NCBI GenBank assembly: GCA_031291755.1
Contig: JARLIK010000002.1
Location: 62,001 to 126,000, forward strand
Direction: 5' to 3'
Source of the DNA: Acidocella sp.
GTDB taxonomy: Bacteria; Pseudomonadota; Alphaproteobacteria; Acetobacterales; Acetobacteraceae
DNA: 64,000 nt
The first letter of the stretch is position 1. Every line of letters begins with the position of its first letter. The notes under the pieces are model-generated. The model saw nothing but the letters and a program-made list of their open reading frames with translations, was not told the origin of the DNA and ran no database searches. The position numbers and the translations under genes were made by a program. Shown piece by piece: positions 46,413 through 56,605 of the stretch.

Positions 46413-47875
46413 ACAACCAGCCGGTGATTATTGGCGGCGGCGCTGCCGGACTGATGGCAGCGCTTTGCCTGGCTCCGCAAAAATCTGTGCTGCTCTGTGG
46501 TGGCAGTCTGGGTGGCAATGCCGCCAGCGGCTGGGCGCAAGGCGGCATCGCCGCGGTTGTTGGGCCGGATGACAGTATCGACCTGCATATCGCCGATACC
46601 ATCGCCGCCGGTGCGGGATTATGTGACCCCGCCACTGTCGCCCGCATCATTGCCGGTGGGCCATGGGTGATCGAAACTTTGCTGAAATATGGCGCAGATT
46701 TTGGCTGTAACCCGGATGGCAGTCTAGCCCTCGGGCTGGAAGCCGCGCATTCGCGCCGCCGCATCGTGCACGCCAAGGACGCCACCGGCGCTGAGATAAT
46801 GCGGGTGCTGATCAACGTCGTTCGCGCCACCCCCAGCATCACTGTCATTGAAGAGGCGGTGGCCGAGCACGTGTTCGTTAAAGACAATGCGGTGCAGGGC
46901 GTGCAATTTCGCGTTGGGGATCATGTAAGCTTACTGCCAACCTCCTCTGTGATTATCGCCACTGGCGGCGCAGGTGGGCTGTTTGCCCACACCACCAACC
47001 CGCGCACCGCCACCGGTGCCGGCTTAGCACTTGCCGCCAGGGCCGGGGCTGATTTGCGCGACATTGAATTCATGCAGTTCCATCCAACAGCTTTCGCCTG
47101 TGGGCTGGACCCGATGCCGCTGATCAGCGAAGCTCTGCGCGGCGAAGGTGCGGTATTTGTGGATACGTCCGGCAAGCCCTTCATGAACGGCGGCGACCTC
47201 GCCGCGCGCGACATTGTGGCTCGCGCCGTTGCGGCAAAATATGCAGCGGGTGGGAAAGTGTTTCTCGATGCCCGCGATGTACCCGCGGATAAATTTCCCA
47301 GCATTTTTGCGGTCTGCCGCGAAAACTTCATCGACCCCGCCACCCAGCCGATTCCGGTACGTCCCGCTGCGCACTATCACATGGGCGGTATCGCGGTGGA
47401 TGCGCATAGCGAGAGCAGCGTCCACGGTCTGTTCGCCTGCGGCGAGGCCGCCGCGACCGGGCTGCACGGCGCCAATCGTCTGGCCAGCAATTCACTCCTC
47501 GAAGCCATGGTCACAGGCCGGGATGCCGCCGCTGCCATCGCATCCCGCCATGCTCGCTTGTTGGCCGACACGCCGTTGCTCACGCATCAGCGCCAAACGA
47601 CTGACAGTTTGGCAGAGATTCGCCATATTTGCAGCGAAAACCTAGGTATTTTGCGTTCCGCTGAGGGGCTTTCCCGCGCCATTGCGCAATTAACCCCGCT
47701 AGCGCAAACCTCCAACGCCGCTCTGCTGGCCCTGCTGATGGCGCAAGCCGCCTTGCGCCGCACCGAGAGCCGGGGCGGGCAGTTCCGCACCGATTACCCG
47801 CTGACCAACCCGGCTCTGGCGCACTCTATGATCACCAATATCCGGGATGTCCAAGCCATGAAAATCGCAGCATGA
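46409..47875 (+). CDS. nadB: L-aspartate oxidase
   Basis: FAD enzyme producing iminoaspartate for NadA. It has 488 residues. The FAD fold is [62 protein letters not shown] and [14 protein letters not shown] are family motifs carrying the active-site His and Arg. The C-terminal helical domain is complete. Its ATG overlaps the nadA stop (ATGA), and it ends overlapping nadC the same way. Confidence 0.96.
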   Translation: MNNQPVIIGGGAAGLMAALCLAPQKSVLLCGGSLGGNAASGWAQGGIAAVVGPDDSIDLHIADTIAAGAGLCDPATVARIIAGGPWVIETLLKYGADFGCNPDGSLALGLEAAHSRRRIVHAKDATGAEIMRVLINVVRATPSITVIEEAVAEHVFVKDNAVQGVQFRVGDHVSLLPTSSVIIATGGAGGLFAHTTNPRTATGAGLALAARAGADLRDIEFMQFHPTAFACGLDPMPLISEALRGEGAVFVDTSGKPFMNGGDLAARDIVARAVAAKYAAGGKVFLDARDVPADKFPSIFAVCRENFIDPATQPIPVRPAAHYHMGGIAVDAHSESSVHGLFACGEAAATGLHGANRLASNSLLEAMVTGRDAAAAIASRHARLLADTPLLTHQRQTTDSLAEIRHICSENLGILRSAEGLSRAIAQLTPLAQTSNAALLALLMAQAALRRTESRGGQFRTDYPLTNPALAHSMITNIRDVQAMKIAA

Positions 47876-48714
47876 GCCTGCCTTATTTGCTCGTTGAACC
47901 AGCCGTGCGGGCCGGATTGCTAGAAGATATTGGCAGGGCAGGGGACATCACCAGCGAGGCCGTCATCCCAGCATCCAGTCGCACTATTTGCGCTTTGGAG
48001 GTACGCGAGCCTGGTGTCATCGCCGGGCTTGATTTTGCCCGCACCGCATTTTTCCTGATTGACCCCGCGATCAAATTTACCTCCCTGCTTGCCGATGGCA
48101 CCCGCGTGCAACCCGGCGACATCATCGCAACCATCGAGGGCCCTTCACGTGGCATTTTATCTGCTGAGCGCGTCGCGTTAAATTTCCTCGGCCATCTCTC
48201 CGGCATCGCTACCGCCACCCGTGGCATCGCCGATGCCATCGCCCACACCAAAGCCCGCATCACCTGCACCCGCAAAACGATGCCAGGTCTGCGTTTCGCC
48301 CAAAAATACGCGGTGCGTTGCGGCGGTGGGGCCAATCATCGCTTCGGCCTCGATGACGCGATTCTCATCAAGGATAACCACGTCGCCATCGCCGGCGGCA
48401 TCCGCAATGTTTTACGGGCGGCCAAAAAATCCGCTGGTCATCTGGTGAAAATCGAACTGGAAGTAGATTCGCTGATGCAGTTAGGCGAGGCCCTCGATGA
48501 AGGCGTGGATGTGGTATTGCTCGATAATTTCGACCTCATCGGCCTGCGTGAAGCCGTGGCGCTGATTGATGGCCGTGCCATCGCTGAAGCCTCAGGCCGG
48601 ATTTCTCCAGTCACAGCACCTGCCATCGCCGAAACCGGCGTTGATTATCTTTCCGCCGGTTGGCTCACCCATACGGTGCGCGTGCTGGATATCGGTCTCG
48701 ATTTCAGGGCGTAG
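47872..48714 (+). CDS. nadC: Nicotinate-nucleotide pyrophosphorylase (carboxylating)
   Basis: Converts quinolinate and PRPP to nicotinate mononucleotide, completing the de novo arm. It has 280 residues. The motifs EDIGRAGDITSEAVIP, ERVALNFLGHLSGIATATRG, RKTMPGLRFAQKYAVRCGGGANHRFGL and EASGRISPVTAPAIAETGVDYLSAG are diagnostic. It overlaps nadB and stops 3 nt before the convergent AsmA gene, so no de novo NAD gene is missing between aspartate and nicotinate mononucleotide. Confidence 0.96.
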   Translation: MSLPYLLVEPAVRAGLLEDIGRAGDITSEAVIPASSRTICALEVREPGVIAGLDFARTAFFLIDPAIKFTSLLADGTRVQPGDIIATIEGPSRGILSAERVALNFLGHLSGIATATRGIADAIAHTKARITCTRKTMPGLRFAQKYAVRCGGGANHRFGLDDAILIKDNHVAIAGGIRNVLRAAKKSAGHLVKIELEVDSLMQLGEALDEGVDVVLLDNFDLIGLREAVALIDGRAIAEASGRISPVTAPAIAETGVDYLSAGWLTHTVRVLDIGLDFRA

Positions 48715-48717
48715 GTT

Positions 48718-51525
48718 TTAGGGTATAGGCTGCCAGCGTAACCCGGCCCGGATATCAGGCACCTTATGCGCACTCCCCCACGGCCCGACGATGGCGAGCC
48801 CGATATCCGGCGGCGATGCAACATTCGCGAGCAGGTGAATGTTGAGGGCAGTTTCCTGGTCCGGCAGATCAATGGTCCCGGTAGCGGAAGCTTTACCTAT
48901 GCCAGATTGCAGACTGGCGCTGCCAATTTTGACAATTCCATGGTCGACCGTGGCGTCCATTGTTAGGTTGTCAAACGCGGTGGCTCCCGTCGTGCAGGCG
49001 TTACGCAAGCTGGTGGCGCGGCTTGGCAAAGTCAGGGCGTAGCTGAGCCCACCCAGGTTAAATCCTGTAAGTCCGCCCGCCTTGATTTGTATCGTTCCCG
49101 TCCCGTTCAGTGTCGCCACCCACGTTGCCGGTGAAAACCCTGAGGCGGTAAGGTTGATCTGCCCATCGGCCAGACCACTTGGCAAGGTAAGCGGAAACGC
49201 GACGGGTAGATGCACAGCGGTCAAATCGACAGCCTTTACAGTCACCGAAACCCCAAGGCTTGGCGGCGTTGCCGGCGCGGTGGTGGTGGAGATACTTCCA
49301 CTAATCGTGCCGTTCCCAAAACTCGCATGCGCAACCGTTAACACATCGTCATTCGGCTGCATCGCAATCGACCCCGCACTGGCGCCGAATATCTGGTTGC
49401 CGGCGTATAAAACGCGGTTAGCCGAAACATCGATTTTACCACTCGCCGTGGCAATGCCGGCCCACAGCGAAGATAGATCTGATGACATCGGCGGTAGTGC
49501 CAAAGTGTCGGCATCAATCTGCGCGGTGATTTTGTCATCCGGCGTCATTGCAAATTTGCCTGCTGCCGTGAGGTCTCCCATGGAGAGCACAAAATCTGTA
49601 AGCCCTATTTGCGTTTGTGAAATTGCCATGTTGGCTCTCAATGAAATCGAACCAGCACCTGGCCACGCGAGATTGGCTGGCAATCCGAACGCCTTGAATG
49701 CGGCGATGGCGCTGGGGTGGCGCATAGTGAGCGGCCCCTTCGCGGCTAAATGGACGAAATCCAAAACAGGTGAGGCCGTGATGCTAAACGGCCCCAACGT
49801 CAGCGTGCCGCTGGTCGCTAAAGCATCGGCAGGGCCAGAAGCTTCAATGAGGGCAGCCAGCGGCGTGTTCGTTATCGCAACCGGAGGTGACAATGCTGCG
49901 GGCAGCAATGCTGCCAAAGGCAATGCAGAGGGCATCGTCAGCAATGCGCGGGCCGACGAAATCTGCCCCCCTGCGGCCACTGTGAAGCTAGCAGCCGCCA
50001 CCCCATTGTAAAGCGACGCGGTAAGTCTGCGAACGACAAGTTGATCGGAAAATCCTGCATCTATCAAAAAATTCGTCATCAAAATTTTGTGAAAGTTGGC
50101 GCGGTCGGCGGTTAACTCGATATCTGCCGACATATTACTGGCAGGTTTGAATTGGCTCAGCGCCGCCACCAGCGGCGTCAGATCTAATTCACTGAGGTGC
50201 CATGCACCGTTTATTGCCAAATGCCCAGGCGTACTTTGCAGCCGGGCCGTTCCGCTCAGCGTGGCCGGCCCCAGCGTGCCAGTAACGGCGGAAATATCAA
50301 GTTGATTGAGCGGGCCACTAAGATTTGCCGCTAGACTGGTTTGCCAACCGGCCGGCAGCGGTGCCTTGATTCCGAAAGCGCTGAGGGCGCCAGCAAAATC
50401 ATCCGCCGTCAATGCCGTTTTGCCTCGCAGATTTCCTGAAGGATCAATCGCCCCGGTGAAACTAAGCACGCCATTTCCGGGTAAGGTAACGTTCAGTGCG
50501 GTGATGGAAACGCCCGATTGCGCGATATCCGCACTCGTCTGAATGTTCGTCAGTGTCACGCCCGCCACTGTCGAATTGTTGAAATTTAGGTCTATATGCA
50601 CATTGAGTGCGTGCAAGGTTGCAAGTTCGCTCGCTGATAATGTCGGCTGAATATCAAGTTGATCGCCCGCCAAGTGAAGATCAAGTTGTGGTTTTTTGAA
50701 ATCGAAAGCTGCATCGCCGGTAAGTTGCGCCGACGCTTGTGTTGCTACCAGGTTTGAAATCCGGAAACCAACCGGGTCAGCATGTATGGTACCCGAGGCC
50801 GTCACCGGTAGGGTACTGGCCTTTGAAAGCCAGCCAGTGCCTGTTGTGGTCAGTGAAATTTTGCCCGTCAGAGAATTTTCAGTCGAGAAAATCCCCGAAA
50901 GATGCATTTGTGTATTGGCTGTTTTTACATCAATGGTCACGGGCGCGGTTCCGGTCGTATCGAGCGCACCCAGGCTGAGGCTCAATTCGATATGCTGGCC
51001 TTGCAGCAAACCACTGCCTGAAACCGAAAGGCTGCCCTGGGCGCCGGTAAAAATATCAGCTGAAACATGGGTAAACATTAAACTGCCAAAGCTGATCTGA
51101 CCATCATTAATTTGCGCATGCAAAGCTGCCAGCCACGGCGGCGGCGCAATAGCTGCGGCACCATTTGGCAAAGGCCATGGAAAATTGATCGTAGGAGATT
51201 GCAGCATCAAACTACTGGCGCTGAGTTCTCCGTGCAGTAACGCCCCGAGCGCAATATCGAGCGTCAGCGACTTGGCAGTGATAATTTCCGCATCGGGTCC
51301 AGTAATCGTCACATCACCGGCGATAAGCTGTGGTGCCGGTTTAAGGGCTAACGAAAGATTGCCACTGATATGAACATTCCGTCCCGTTAACGACGATGCT
51401 AACTCCTCAATCGTTGTCCGGTTTTGCGGTGAGGATACCAGGCTCGGGAGCGCCAAAATCAAACTCGCGGCCAGCAATAAAATGCCGACCGGCAGAGCAA
51501 TCCAGAGTGCCTTTTTGCGTGTCAT
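48718..51525 (-). CDS. AsmA-family outer-membrane-biogenesis protein
   Basis: A large protein of 935 residues with one N-terminal membrane segment (about 8-28, IALPVGILLLAASLILALP). Beta-strand-rich repeats follow, typical of AsmA/TamB-like bridges of the periplasm. The early segment ASSLTGRNVHISGNLSLALKPAPQLIAGDVTITGPD matches the AsmA N-domain, and GTGTIQIKAGGLTGFNLGGL matches the AsmA C-domain. It likely influences lipid delivery to the outer membrane. It begins 4 nt inside the oxoprolinase end, an odd partner for co-transcription. Confidence 0.86.
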   Translation of the reverse strand: MTRKKALWIALPVGILLLAASLILALPSLVSSPQNRTTIEELASSLTGRNVHISGNLSLALKPAPQLIAGDVTITGPDAEIITAKSLTLDIALGALLHGELSASSLMLQSPTINFPWPLPNGAAAIAPPPWLAALHAQINDGQISFGSLMFTHVSADIFTGAQGSLSVSGSGLLQGQHIELSLSLGALDTTGTAPVTIDVKTANTQMHLSGIFSTENSLTGKISLTTTGTGWLSKASTLPVTASGTIHADPVGFRISNLVATQASAQLTGDAAFDFKKPQLDLHLAGDQLDIQPTLSASELATLHALNVHIDLNFNNSTVAGVTLTNIQTSADIAQSGVSITALNVTLPGNGVLSFTGAIDPSGNLRGKTALTADDFAGALSAFGIKAPLPAGWQTSLAANLSGPLNQLDISAVTGTLGPATLSGTARLQSTPGHLAINGAWHLSELDLTPLVAALSQFKPASNMSADIELTADRANFHKILMTNFLIDAGFSDQLVVRRLTASLYNGVAAASFTVAAGGQISSARALLTMPSALPLAALLPAALSPPVAITNTPLAALIEASGPADALATSGTLTLGPFSITASPVLDFVHLAAKGPLTMRHPSAIAAFKAFGLPANLAWPGAGSISLRANMAISQTQIGLTDFVLSMGDLTAAGKFAMTPDDKITAQIDADTLALPPMSSDLSSLWAGIATASGKIDVSANRVLYAGNQIFGASAGSIAMQPNDDVLTVAHASFGNGTISGSISTTTAPATPPSLGVSVTVKAVDLTAVHLPVAFPLTLPSGLADGQINLTASGFSPATWVATLNGTGTIQIKAGGLTGFNLGGLSYALTLPSRATSLRNACTTGATAFDNLTMDATVDHGIVKIGSASLQSGIGKASATGTIDLPDQETALNIHLLANVASPPDIGLAIVGPWGSAHKVPDIRAGLRWQPIP

Positions 51526-54500
51526 GCCACGCCGTATCCGCCGCCGCCGGGTGTTGCGATGATAAACGCATCACCCGCCGCCAAATTTACCTGCGCACAA
51601 CCTGCCAATTTCTCAATGGCGCCATCGCGGCGCTCTACACACTGCCGCCCGGCCGCCCCAGCATTACCTCCAGCCAAACCAAACGGGCCTTGCCGCCGCC
51701 GTGATGAAACAATCGTCGCCACCATCGGTTCCAGAAAACGTAATTTTCGGACAGCCCCGTTGCCACCAGAATATTTCCCACGACCGCCAGAACCCCGCCG
51801 GATCGAAAACTCCTCGACCCGAACTGGATAGCGTAACTCCATAATTTCCGGGTCCGTCATCCGCGTGTTGGTCATGTGCGTATGCACGGCGGACGTGCCC
51901 GCAAAGCCTGGCCCGGCGCCAGCGCCACCGCAAATGGTCTCATAATATTGCCGTGTCGCATCGCCAAACAAAAAGTTGTTCATGGTGGCCTGCGATGCCG
52001 CGCACGCGCCGAGCGCTCCCAGCAACGCCACGGTTACCGCCTGGCTCACTTCGGTATTCCCCGCCACCACCGCCGAACCCGGCAACGGTGATAGAAAACA
52101 TCCAGCCGGAATGACAATCTTCAGAGGCTTCAGGCAGCCCTCGTTCAACGGAATATCAGTGCCCACCAAACAGCGGAACGCATATAAAACCGCAGCGGTA
52201 GTCACGGCCGGCGGCGCGTTGAAATTATTCGCAATCGGCGGCGCACCAGTGCCGGTAAAATCAATCACCGCCGATTGCTCCTGATGATTGATGGTAACGC
52301 TAACCTTCAATGGCGTTCCATCATCCATCTCATAATCAAAAGCGCCATCGCTCAGTCTGCCGATCACTCGGCGGATCGAGGCTTCGGCATTATTCTTCAC
52401 ATGCCCCATATAGGCCTGCACAACATCCCAGCCATAGCGCGTAATAATGCCGTTGAGCGCGGCCACGCCTGTTGCATTAGCGGCAATCTGTGCCTGCATA
52501 TCGGCCACATTCTGGCCTGGGTTGCGGGCCGGATATTTTGCACCGGCCAAAATATCCCGGAACGCCGCCTCCTGAAACACGCCGTCGGACAGCAGTAAAA
52601 AATTATCAATCACCACGCCTTCATCGTCCAGCGTTTTGGAAAATGGCGGCGTTGAGCCAGGCGTCAGCCCGCCCACATCGGCATGATGCCCCCGGCACGC
52701 CACAAAAAACCGCAGGCTCTCGCCCGCTTCATCAAACACCGGCGTAATCAGCGTGATATCCGGCAGATGCGTACCCCCGGCAAACGGGTTATTCAGCGCC
52801 ACCGCATCGCCCGGCTTTAAGGAGCTGCCTCGCGCCCGAATCACCGCCCGCACGCTCTCCCCCATCGCGCCCAGATGCACCGGCACATGCGGCGCATTGG
52901 CAATCAGGCCACCGGCGGCATCAAAAATTGCGCAGGAAAAATCAAGACGTTCCTTGATATTCACACTCTGTGCGGTGTTGCGCAGCACGGTGCCGCATTG
53001 CTCGGCAATTGCCATGAACAGGTTATTGAACAATTCCAGCAGCACCGGGTCGGCGCGGGATATATCCCGCACCACTTCATTATCCCGAGGTATGATACGG
53101 CGTAAAATTATGTGATTCTGCGCCGTAACTTCCGCTTGCCAGCCAGGTTCGATGATGGTGGTGGCATTGGCTTCACGGATCATGGCCGGGCCGGTCAATT
53201 GATCACCGGCCAGCAGCGCCGTGCGTTCAAACACCGGCGCAGTATGGGCAGCACCACCGGTAAATATCTGCACCTCGTCCACCGGTTCGCAAGCACCTTC
53301 CGTGCGGGCGCCAAGTGCTGCCTCCACCACCGCATCACCGGGCGCCATCGCTTCAACCGCCACGGTCTCGGCAATAATTGGCTTCTCGGCTGTGATAAAG
53401 CCAAACAAGCGTTTATGCGCTGTTTCAAATTCAGACACCATCGCGGCGTAGCCTGCCAGCGTTACCGGCAGCGGCGCATCGGTGCCGCTATAGCGCAAAT
53501 GCACAAACTGTTTCGTTTGAATCAGCGCCCGGTCAACATCCTGTGCCCGCAACGCCTCCACAGCGCTGGCTTCCAGCATGCCCGCCACAATTTTCAATTC
53601 ATTAACCGCATCCGGCGTCAACGCAATTTCCACCGCCTGCTCGCGCAGCATCAAAAAATCCGCAAGGCCCATCCCATAGGCTGAAAGCACCCCTGCCAGC
53701 GGATGAATAAATATCCGCTCCATCCCCAATTCATCAGCCACCAGACACGCATGCTGCCCGCCGGCGCCACCAAAACTGGTCAACACAAAATCCGCCGGGT
53801 TGCGCCCCCGCTGCACGGTAATCTGCCGGATTGCGTGCGCCATATTGGCCACCGCAATCGCAATAAACCCTTCCGCCAATTCCGCTGCACTTCGTAAAAC
53901 CCCGGTCGCCGCGGCCACCTCGGCAGCCAGTGCTGCAAACTTGGTATGCACAATCTCAGCATCCAGCATCGCATCACCGCAGGGCCCAAATATCGCCGGA
54001 AAATGCGCTGGCTGAATTTTCCCCACCAGCACATTGGCATCCGTCACCGTCAGCGGCCCGCCATTGCGGTAACACGCCGGCCCTGGGTTAGCCCCGGCAC
54101 TTTCTGGCCCCACCCGCAGCCGCGCCCCATCAAAGCTCAATATCGAACCCCCACCGGCTGCCACGGTATTGATCGCCAGCATCGGCGCGCGCAGCCGTAC
54201 CCCGGCAATCTCGGTCTCGAAGCTGCGCTCGAACGCCCCGTCATAAAGCGCCACATCGGTTGAGGTGCCGCCCATGTCAAACCCGATCACATGGATAAAC
54301 CCCGCCATCGCCGCCGTCCGCGCCGCCCCCACTATGCCGCCTGCCGGGCCCGAAAGCACCGCATCCTTGCCGGAAAAACTCTCGGCCTTTGCCAGCCCGC
54401 CATGCGACTGCATGAAGAACAATTTAGCCCCACTCAACCCCGCTGCCACCTGGTCGATGTAACGCCGCAGCACCGGCGAGAGATACGCATCCGCCACCGT

Positions 54501-55097
54501 GGTATCGCCGCGCGGCACCAGCCTGAGCAACGGGCTGGCCACATGGCTGAGTGAAATCTGGGTAAACCCGGCCTCGGCGGCTAATTCCCCTAGCCTGGTT
54601 TCCTGCGCCGGATATTTCCAGGCGTGGATCAGCGCAATCGCCACCGCCTCCATGCCCTCCGCGCGGGCCGCCCGCATGGTTGCCAGCGCCGCCGCCTCAT
54701 CAAGCGCCTCAATCTCGGTGCCATCCACCGCCACCCGGCCCGCCACTTCCGCTACCTTGGCATAAAGCATGCTGGGCAGCTTGATAGCGAGGTCAAACAG
54801 CCGGGGCCTGGCCTGGTTTCCAATCCGCAGTAAATCCGCAAAGCCCCGGTTGGTCAGCAGCAGTACTGGCACGCCTTTACGCTCCAGCAGCGCGTTGGTG
54901 GCCACCGTGGTACCCATTTTCACTGCCTCAACCGGCGCACCCCCGGCCATCTCGGCAATTCCCGCCAGCGCCGCATCAGCATAACGGGCGGGGTTTTCCG
55001 AGAGCAGCTTTTTGGTCACCAGCACGCCGTCAGGGCGCCGCGCCACGATGTCGGTAAACGTGCCCCCCCGATCGATCCAGAACTGCCAGCCCGCCAT
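51522..55097 (-). CDS. 5-oxoprolinase (fused HyuA-HyuB hydantoinase/oxoprolinase)
   Basis: ATP-dependent ring opening of 5-oxoproline or a related hydantoin. It has 1191 residues. The N-terminal HyuA half (about 1-690) has [19 protein letters not shown] and [16 protein letters not shown] nucleotide motifs. The C-terminal HyuB half (about 695-1190) has [34 protein letters not shown] and [23 protein letters not shown]. Fusion into one chain is the eukaryote-like 5-oxoprolinase format, found in many bacteria. The substrate is inferred. The ATG at 55097 faces the DnaJ-like gene. Confidence 0.92.
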   Translation of the reverse strand: MAGWQFWIDRGGTFTDIVARRPDGVLVTKKLLSENPARYADAALAGIAEMAGGAPVEAVKMGTTVATNALLERKGVPVLLLTNRGFADLLRIGNQARPRLFDLAIKLPSMLYAKVAEVAGRVAVDGTEIEALDEAAALATMRAARAEGMEAVAIALIHAWKYPAQETRLGELAAEAGFTQISLSHVASPLLRLVPRGDTTVADAYLSPVLRRYIDQVAAGLSGAKLFFMQSHGGLAKAESFSGKDAVLSGPAGGIVGAARTAAMAGFIHVIGFDMGGTSTDVALYDGAFERSFETEIAGVRLRAPMLAINTVAAGGGSILSFDGARLRVGPESAGANPGPACYRNGGPLTVTDANVLVGKIQPAHFPAIFGPCGDAMLDAEIVHTKFAALAAEVAAATGVLRSAAELAEGFIAIAVANMAHAIRQITVQRGRNPADFVLTSFGGAGGQHACLVADELGMERIFIHPLAGVLSAYGMGLADFLMLREQAVEIALTPDAVNELKIVAGMLEASAVEALRAQDVDRALIQTKQFVHLRYSGTDAPLPVTLAGYAAMVSEFETAHKRLFGFITAEKPIIAETVAVEAMAPGDAVVEAALGARTEGACEPVDEVQIFTGGAAHTAPVFERTALLAGDQLTGPAMIREANATTIIEPGWQAEVTAQNHIILRRIIPRDNEVVRDISRADPVLLELFNNLFMAIAEQCGTVLRNTAQSVNIKERLDFSCAIFDAAGGLIANAPHVPVHLGAMGESVRAVIRARGSSLKPGDAVALNNPFAGGTHLPDITLITPVFDEAGESLRFFVACRGHHADVGGLTPGSTPPFSKTLDDEGVVIDNFLLLSDGVFQEAAFRDILAGAKYPARNPGQNVADMQAQIAANATGVAALNGIITRYGWDVVQAYMGHVKNNAEASIRRVIGRLSDGAFDYEMDDGTPLKVSVTINHQEQSAVIDFTGTGAPPIANNFNAPPAVTTAAVLYAFRCLVGTDIPLNEGCLKPLKIVIPAGCFLSPLPGSAVVAGNTEVSQAVTVALLGALGACAASQATMNNFLFGDATRQYYETICGGAGAGPGFAGTSAVHTHMTNTRMTDPEIMELRYPVRVEEFSIRRGSGGRGKYSGGNGAVRKLRFLEPMVATIVSSRRRQGPFGLAGGNAGAAGRQCVERRDGAIEKLAGCAQVNLAAGDAFIIATPGGGGYGVA

Positions 55098-55176
55098 TCA
55101 ACCCGTCCGAAAACCTAGTTAGGTGATGCTGTATTGTGCGGTTGGGTTCAAGGGCAGGGGCATGTTATGAGGGCGA

Positions 55177-55929
55177 ATGTCCTATTGGGGTAAGGTAATC
55201 GGCGGCGTGGCAGGCTTTGCCATGGCCGGGCCGTGGGGGGCGCTGTTTGGTGCCTCGCTGGGCCATGCGGTTGATAATGGCGCGTTGCCGAACTTCAACG
55301 GCCGCGCACTGCCGTTCGATTCAGCGCGGCTGGCCGCCATGCTGGGCCGGCGCGAGCAGGTGTTTGCCATCAGCGTTACCACCCTGGCCGCCAAGCTCGC
55401 CAAATGCGACGGCCCGGTCAGCCGCGCCGAGATTGACGCCTTCCGCGCCAGCTTCCGAATCCCTGACCAGAACGTGCGCGAAATTGGCCTGCTGTTCGAC
55501 CAGGCCCGCGATTCCCCTGACGGCTATGAATCCCACGCCCGCCAGCTTGGCCTGGCCTTCGCCGACCATCGCAGCATCCTCGAGCAGGTGCTGGCCGGTC
55601 TGTACCAAATTGCCAGGGCGGATGGCCCGGTAAACGCTGCCGAGTCCATCTTCCTGGGCCGGGTGGCTTACGAATTTGGTTTGGACAATGCCGCCGCCAA
55701 CCGCGCCAACTTCGGCACCGCGGCGAGCAACCCCTACGAGGTGCTGGGCATCAACCGCGCCGCAACCAACGACGAGGTGCGCACCCGCTGGAAAACCCTG
55801 GTCCGCGAACATCACCCGGACGGTCTGGCCTCCAAAGGCGTGCCACCCGAGATGATTAAGGCCGCCACCGACCGCATCGCCAAAATCAACGCCGCCTATG
55901 ATGTCATCAAGCGCGAGCGCAAACTTTGA
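55177..55929 (+). CDS. DjlA-like co-chaperone with TerB and J domains
   Basis: A 250-residue protein. A Gly-rich hydrophobic start (MSYWGKVIGGVAGFAMAGPWGALFGASLGHAVD) resembles the DjlA membrane or dimerisation element. A TerB-like helical domain occupies about 60-165, and a C-terminal J domain reads NPYEVLGINRAATNDEVRTRWKTLVREHHPDGLASKGVPPEM with the HPD tripeptide. It would stimulate DnaK ATPase. The ATG at 55177 follows GAGGGCGA. The ampD TTG overlaps its stop. Confidence 0.9.
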   Translation: MSYWGKVIGGVAGFAMAGPWGALFGASLGHAVDNGALPNFNGRALPFDSARLAAMLGRREQVFAISVTTLAAKLAKCDGPVSRAEIDAFRASFRIPDQNVREIGLLFDQARDSPDGYESHARQLGLAFADHRSILEQVLAGLYQIARADGPVNAAESIFLGRVAYEFGLDNAAANRANFGTAASNPYEVLGINRAATNDEVRTRWKTLVREHHPDGLASKGVPPEMIKAATDRIAKINAAYDVIKRERKL

Positions 55930-56585
55930 TTTTTTCTCCCTCGCCGAATTTTGATGCCCGGCCGGAGGGGGCGCCGATTGATCATTTGGTGCTGCACTAC
56001 ACTGGCATGCTGAGTGCAAAAGCCGCCATTGACCGCTTGCGCGACCCCGCCGCCAAAGTATCCGCGCATTATGTGGTGGACGAGGACGGCACGGTTTACG
56101 CACTGGTGGACGAGGACAAACGCGCCTGGCACGCCGGGGTGAGTTATTGGCGCGGTGTTAAGCAGCTTAACGACCGCTCAATTGGTATCGAAATCGTCAA
56201 CCCCGGCCACGAATGGGGCTACTGCGCCTTCCCCGAAGCGCAGATGCTGGCGCTGCGCGATTTGTGTTTGGGCATTCTCTCCCGCCACCCGATCCCCGCC
56301 CGCAATGTGGTGGGCCACTCTGACATCGCCCCTGACCGTAAGCAGGACCCTGGGGAATTGTTTGATTGGCAATGGCTGGCCGCGCAGGGGGTGGGGTTTT
56401 GGACCGATGCGTTCGGAGAGCCAGGCGATTTGATGCAGGATTTGGCGGCGATTGGGTATGATGTGAGCTTGCCGGAGGCCGCTGTGATCACGGCGTTTCA
56501 ACGACGGTTTTTGCCGGGGTGGCTGAGTGGGGTGGGGGATGAGGTGACGCGGAAGAGGGTGGTGGGGGTTTTGAAGAGGCTATAA
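55926..56585 (+). CDS. N-acetylmuramoyl-L-alanine amidase (AmpD/Amidase_2 family)
   Basis: Zinc amidase recycling cell-wall anhydromuropeptides or splitting peptidoglycan. It has 219 residues. The zinc ligands appear in LVLHYTGML (His) and NVVGHSDIAPDRKQDPGELFDW (His, Asp). Other AmpD features are SAHYVVDEDGTVYALVDEDKRAWHAGVSYW and GIEIVNPGHEWGY. It starts with TTG at 55926 in a TTGA overlap with the upstream stop; the first in-frame ATG is too deep. There is no signal peptide, fitting cytoplasmic AmpD. Confidence 0.88.
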   Translation: MIFSPSPNFDARPEGAPIDHLVLHYTGMLSAKAAIDRLRDPAAKVSAHYVVDEDGTVYALVDEDKRAWHAGVSYWRGVKQLNDRSIGIEIVNPGHEWGYCAFPEAQMLALRDLCLGILSRHPIPARNVVGHSDIAPDRKQDPGELFDWQWLAAQGVGFWTDAFGEPGDLMQDLAAIGYDVSLPEAAVITAFQRRFLPGWLSGVGDEVTRKRVVGVLKRL

Positions 56586-56605
56586 AACGAGATAGAGATA
56601 AGCAT

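Noticed and set aside
49082-50011. 309-codon plus-strand frame inside the AsmA gene
   Set aside because: A low-complexity shadow of the repetitive AsmA coding region, without start context.
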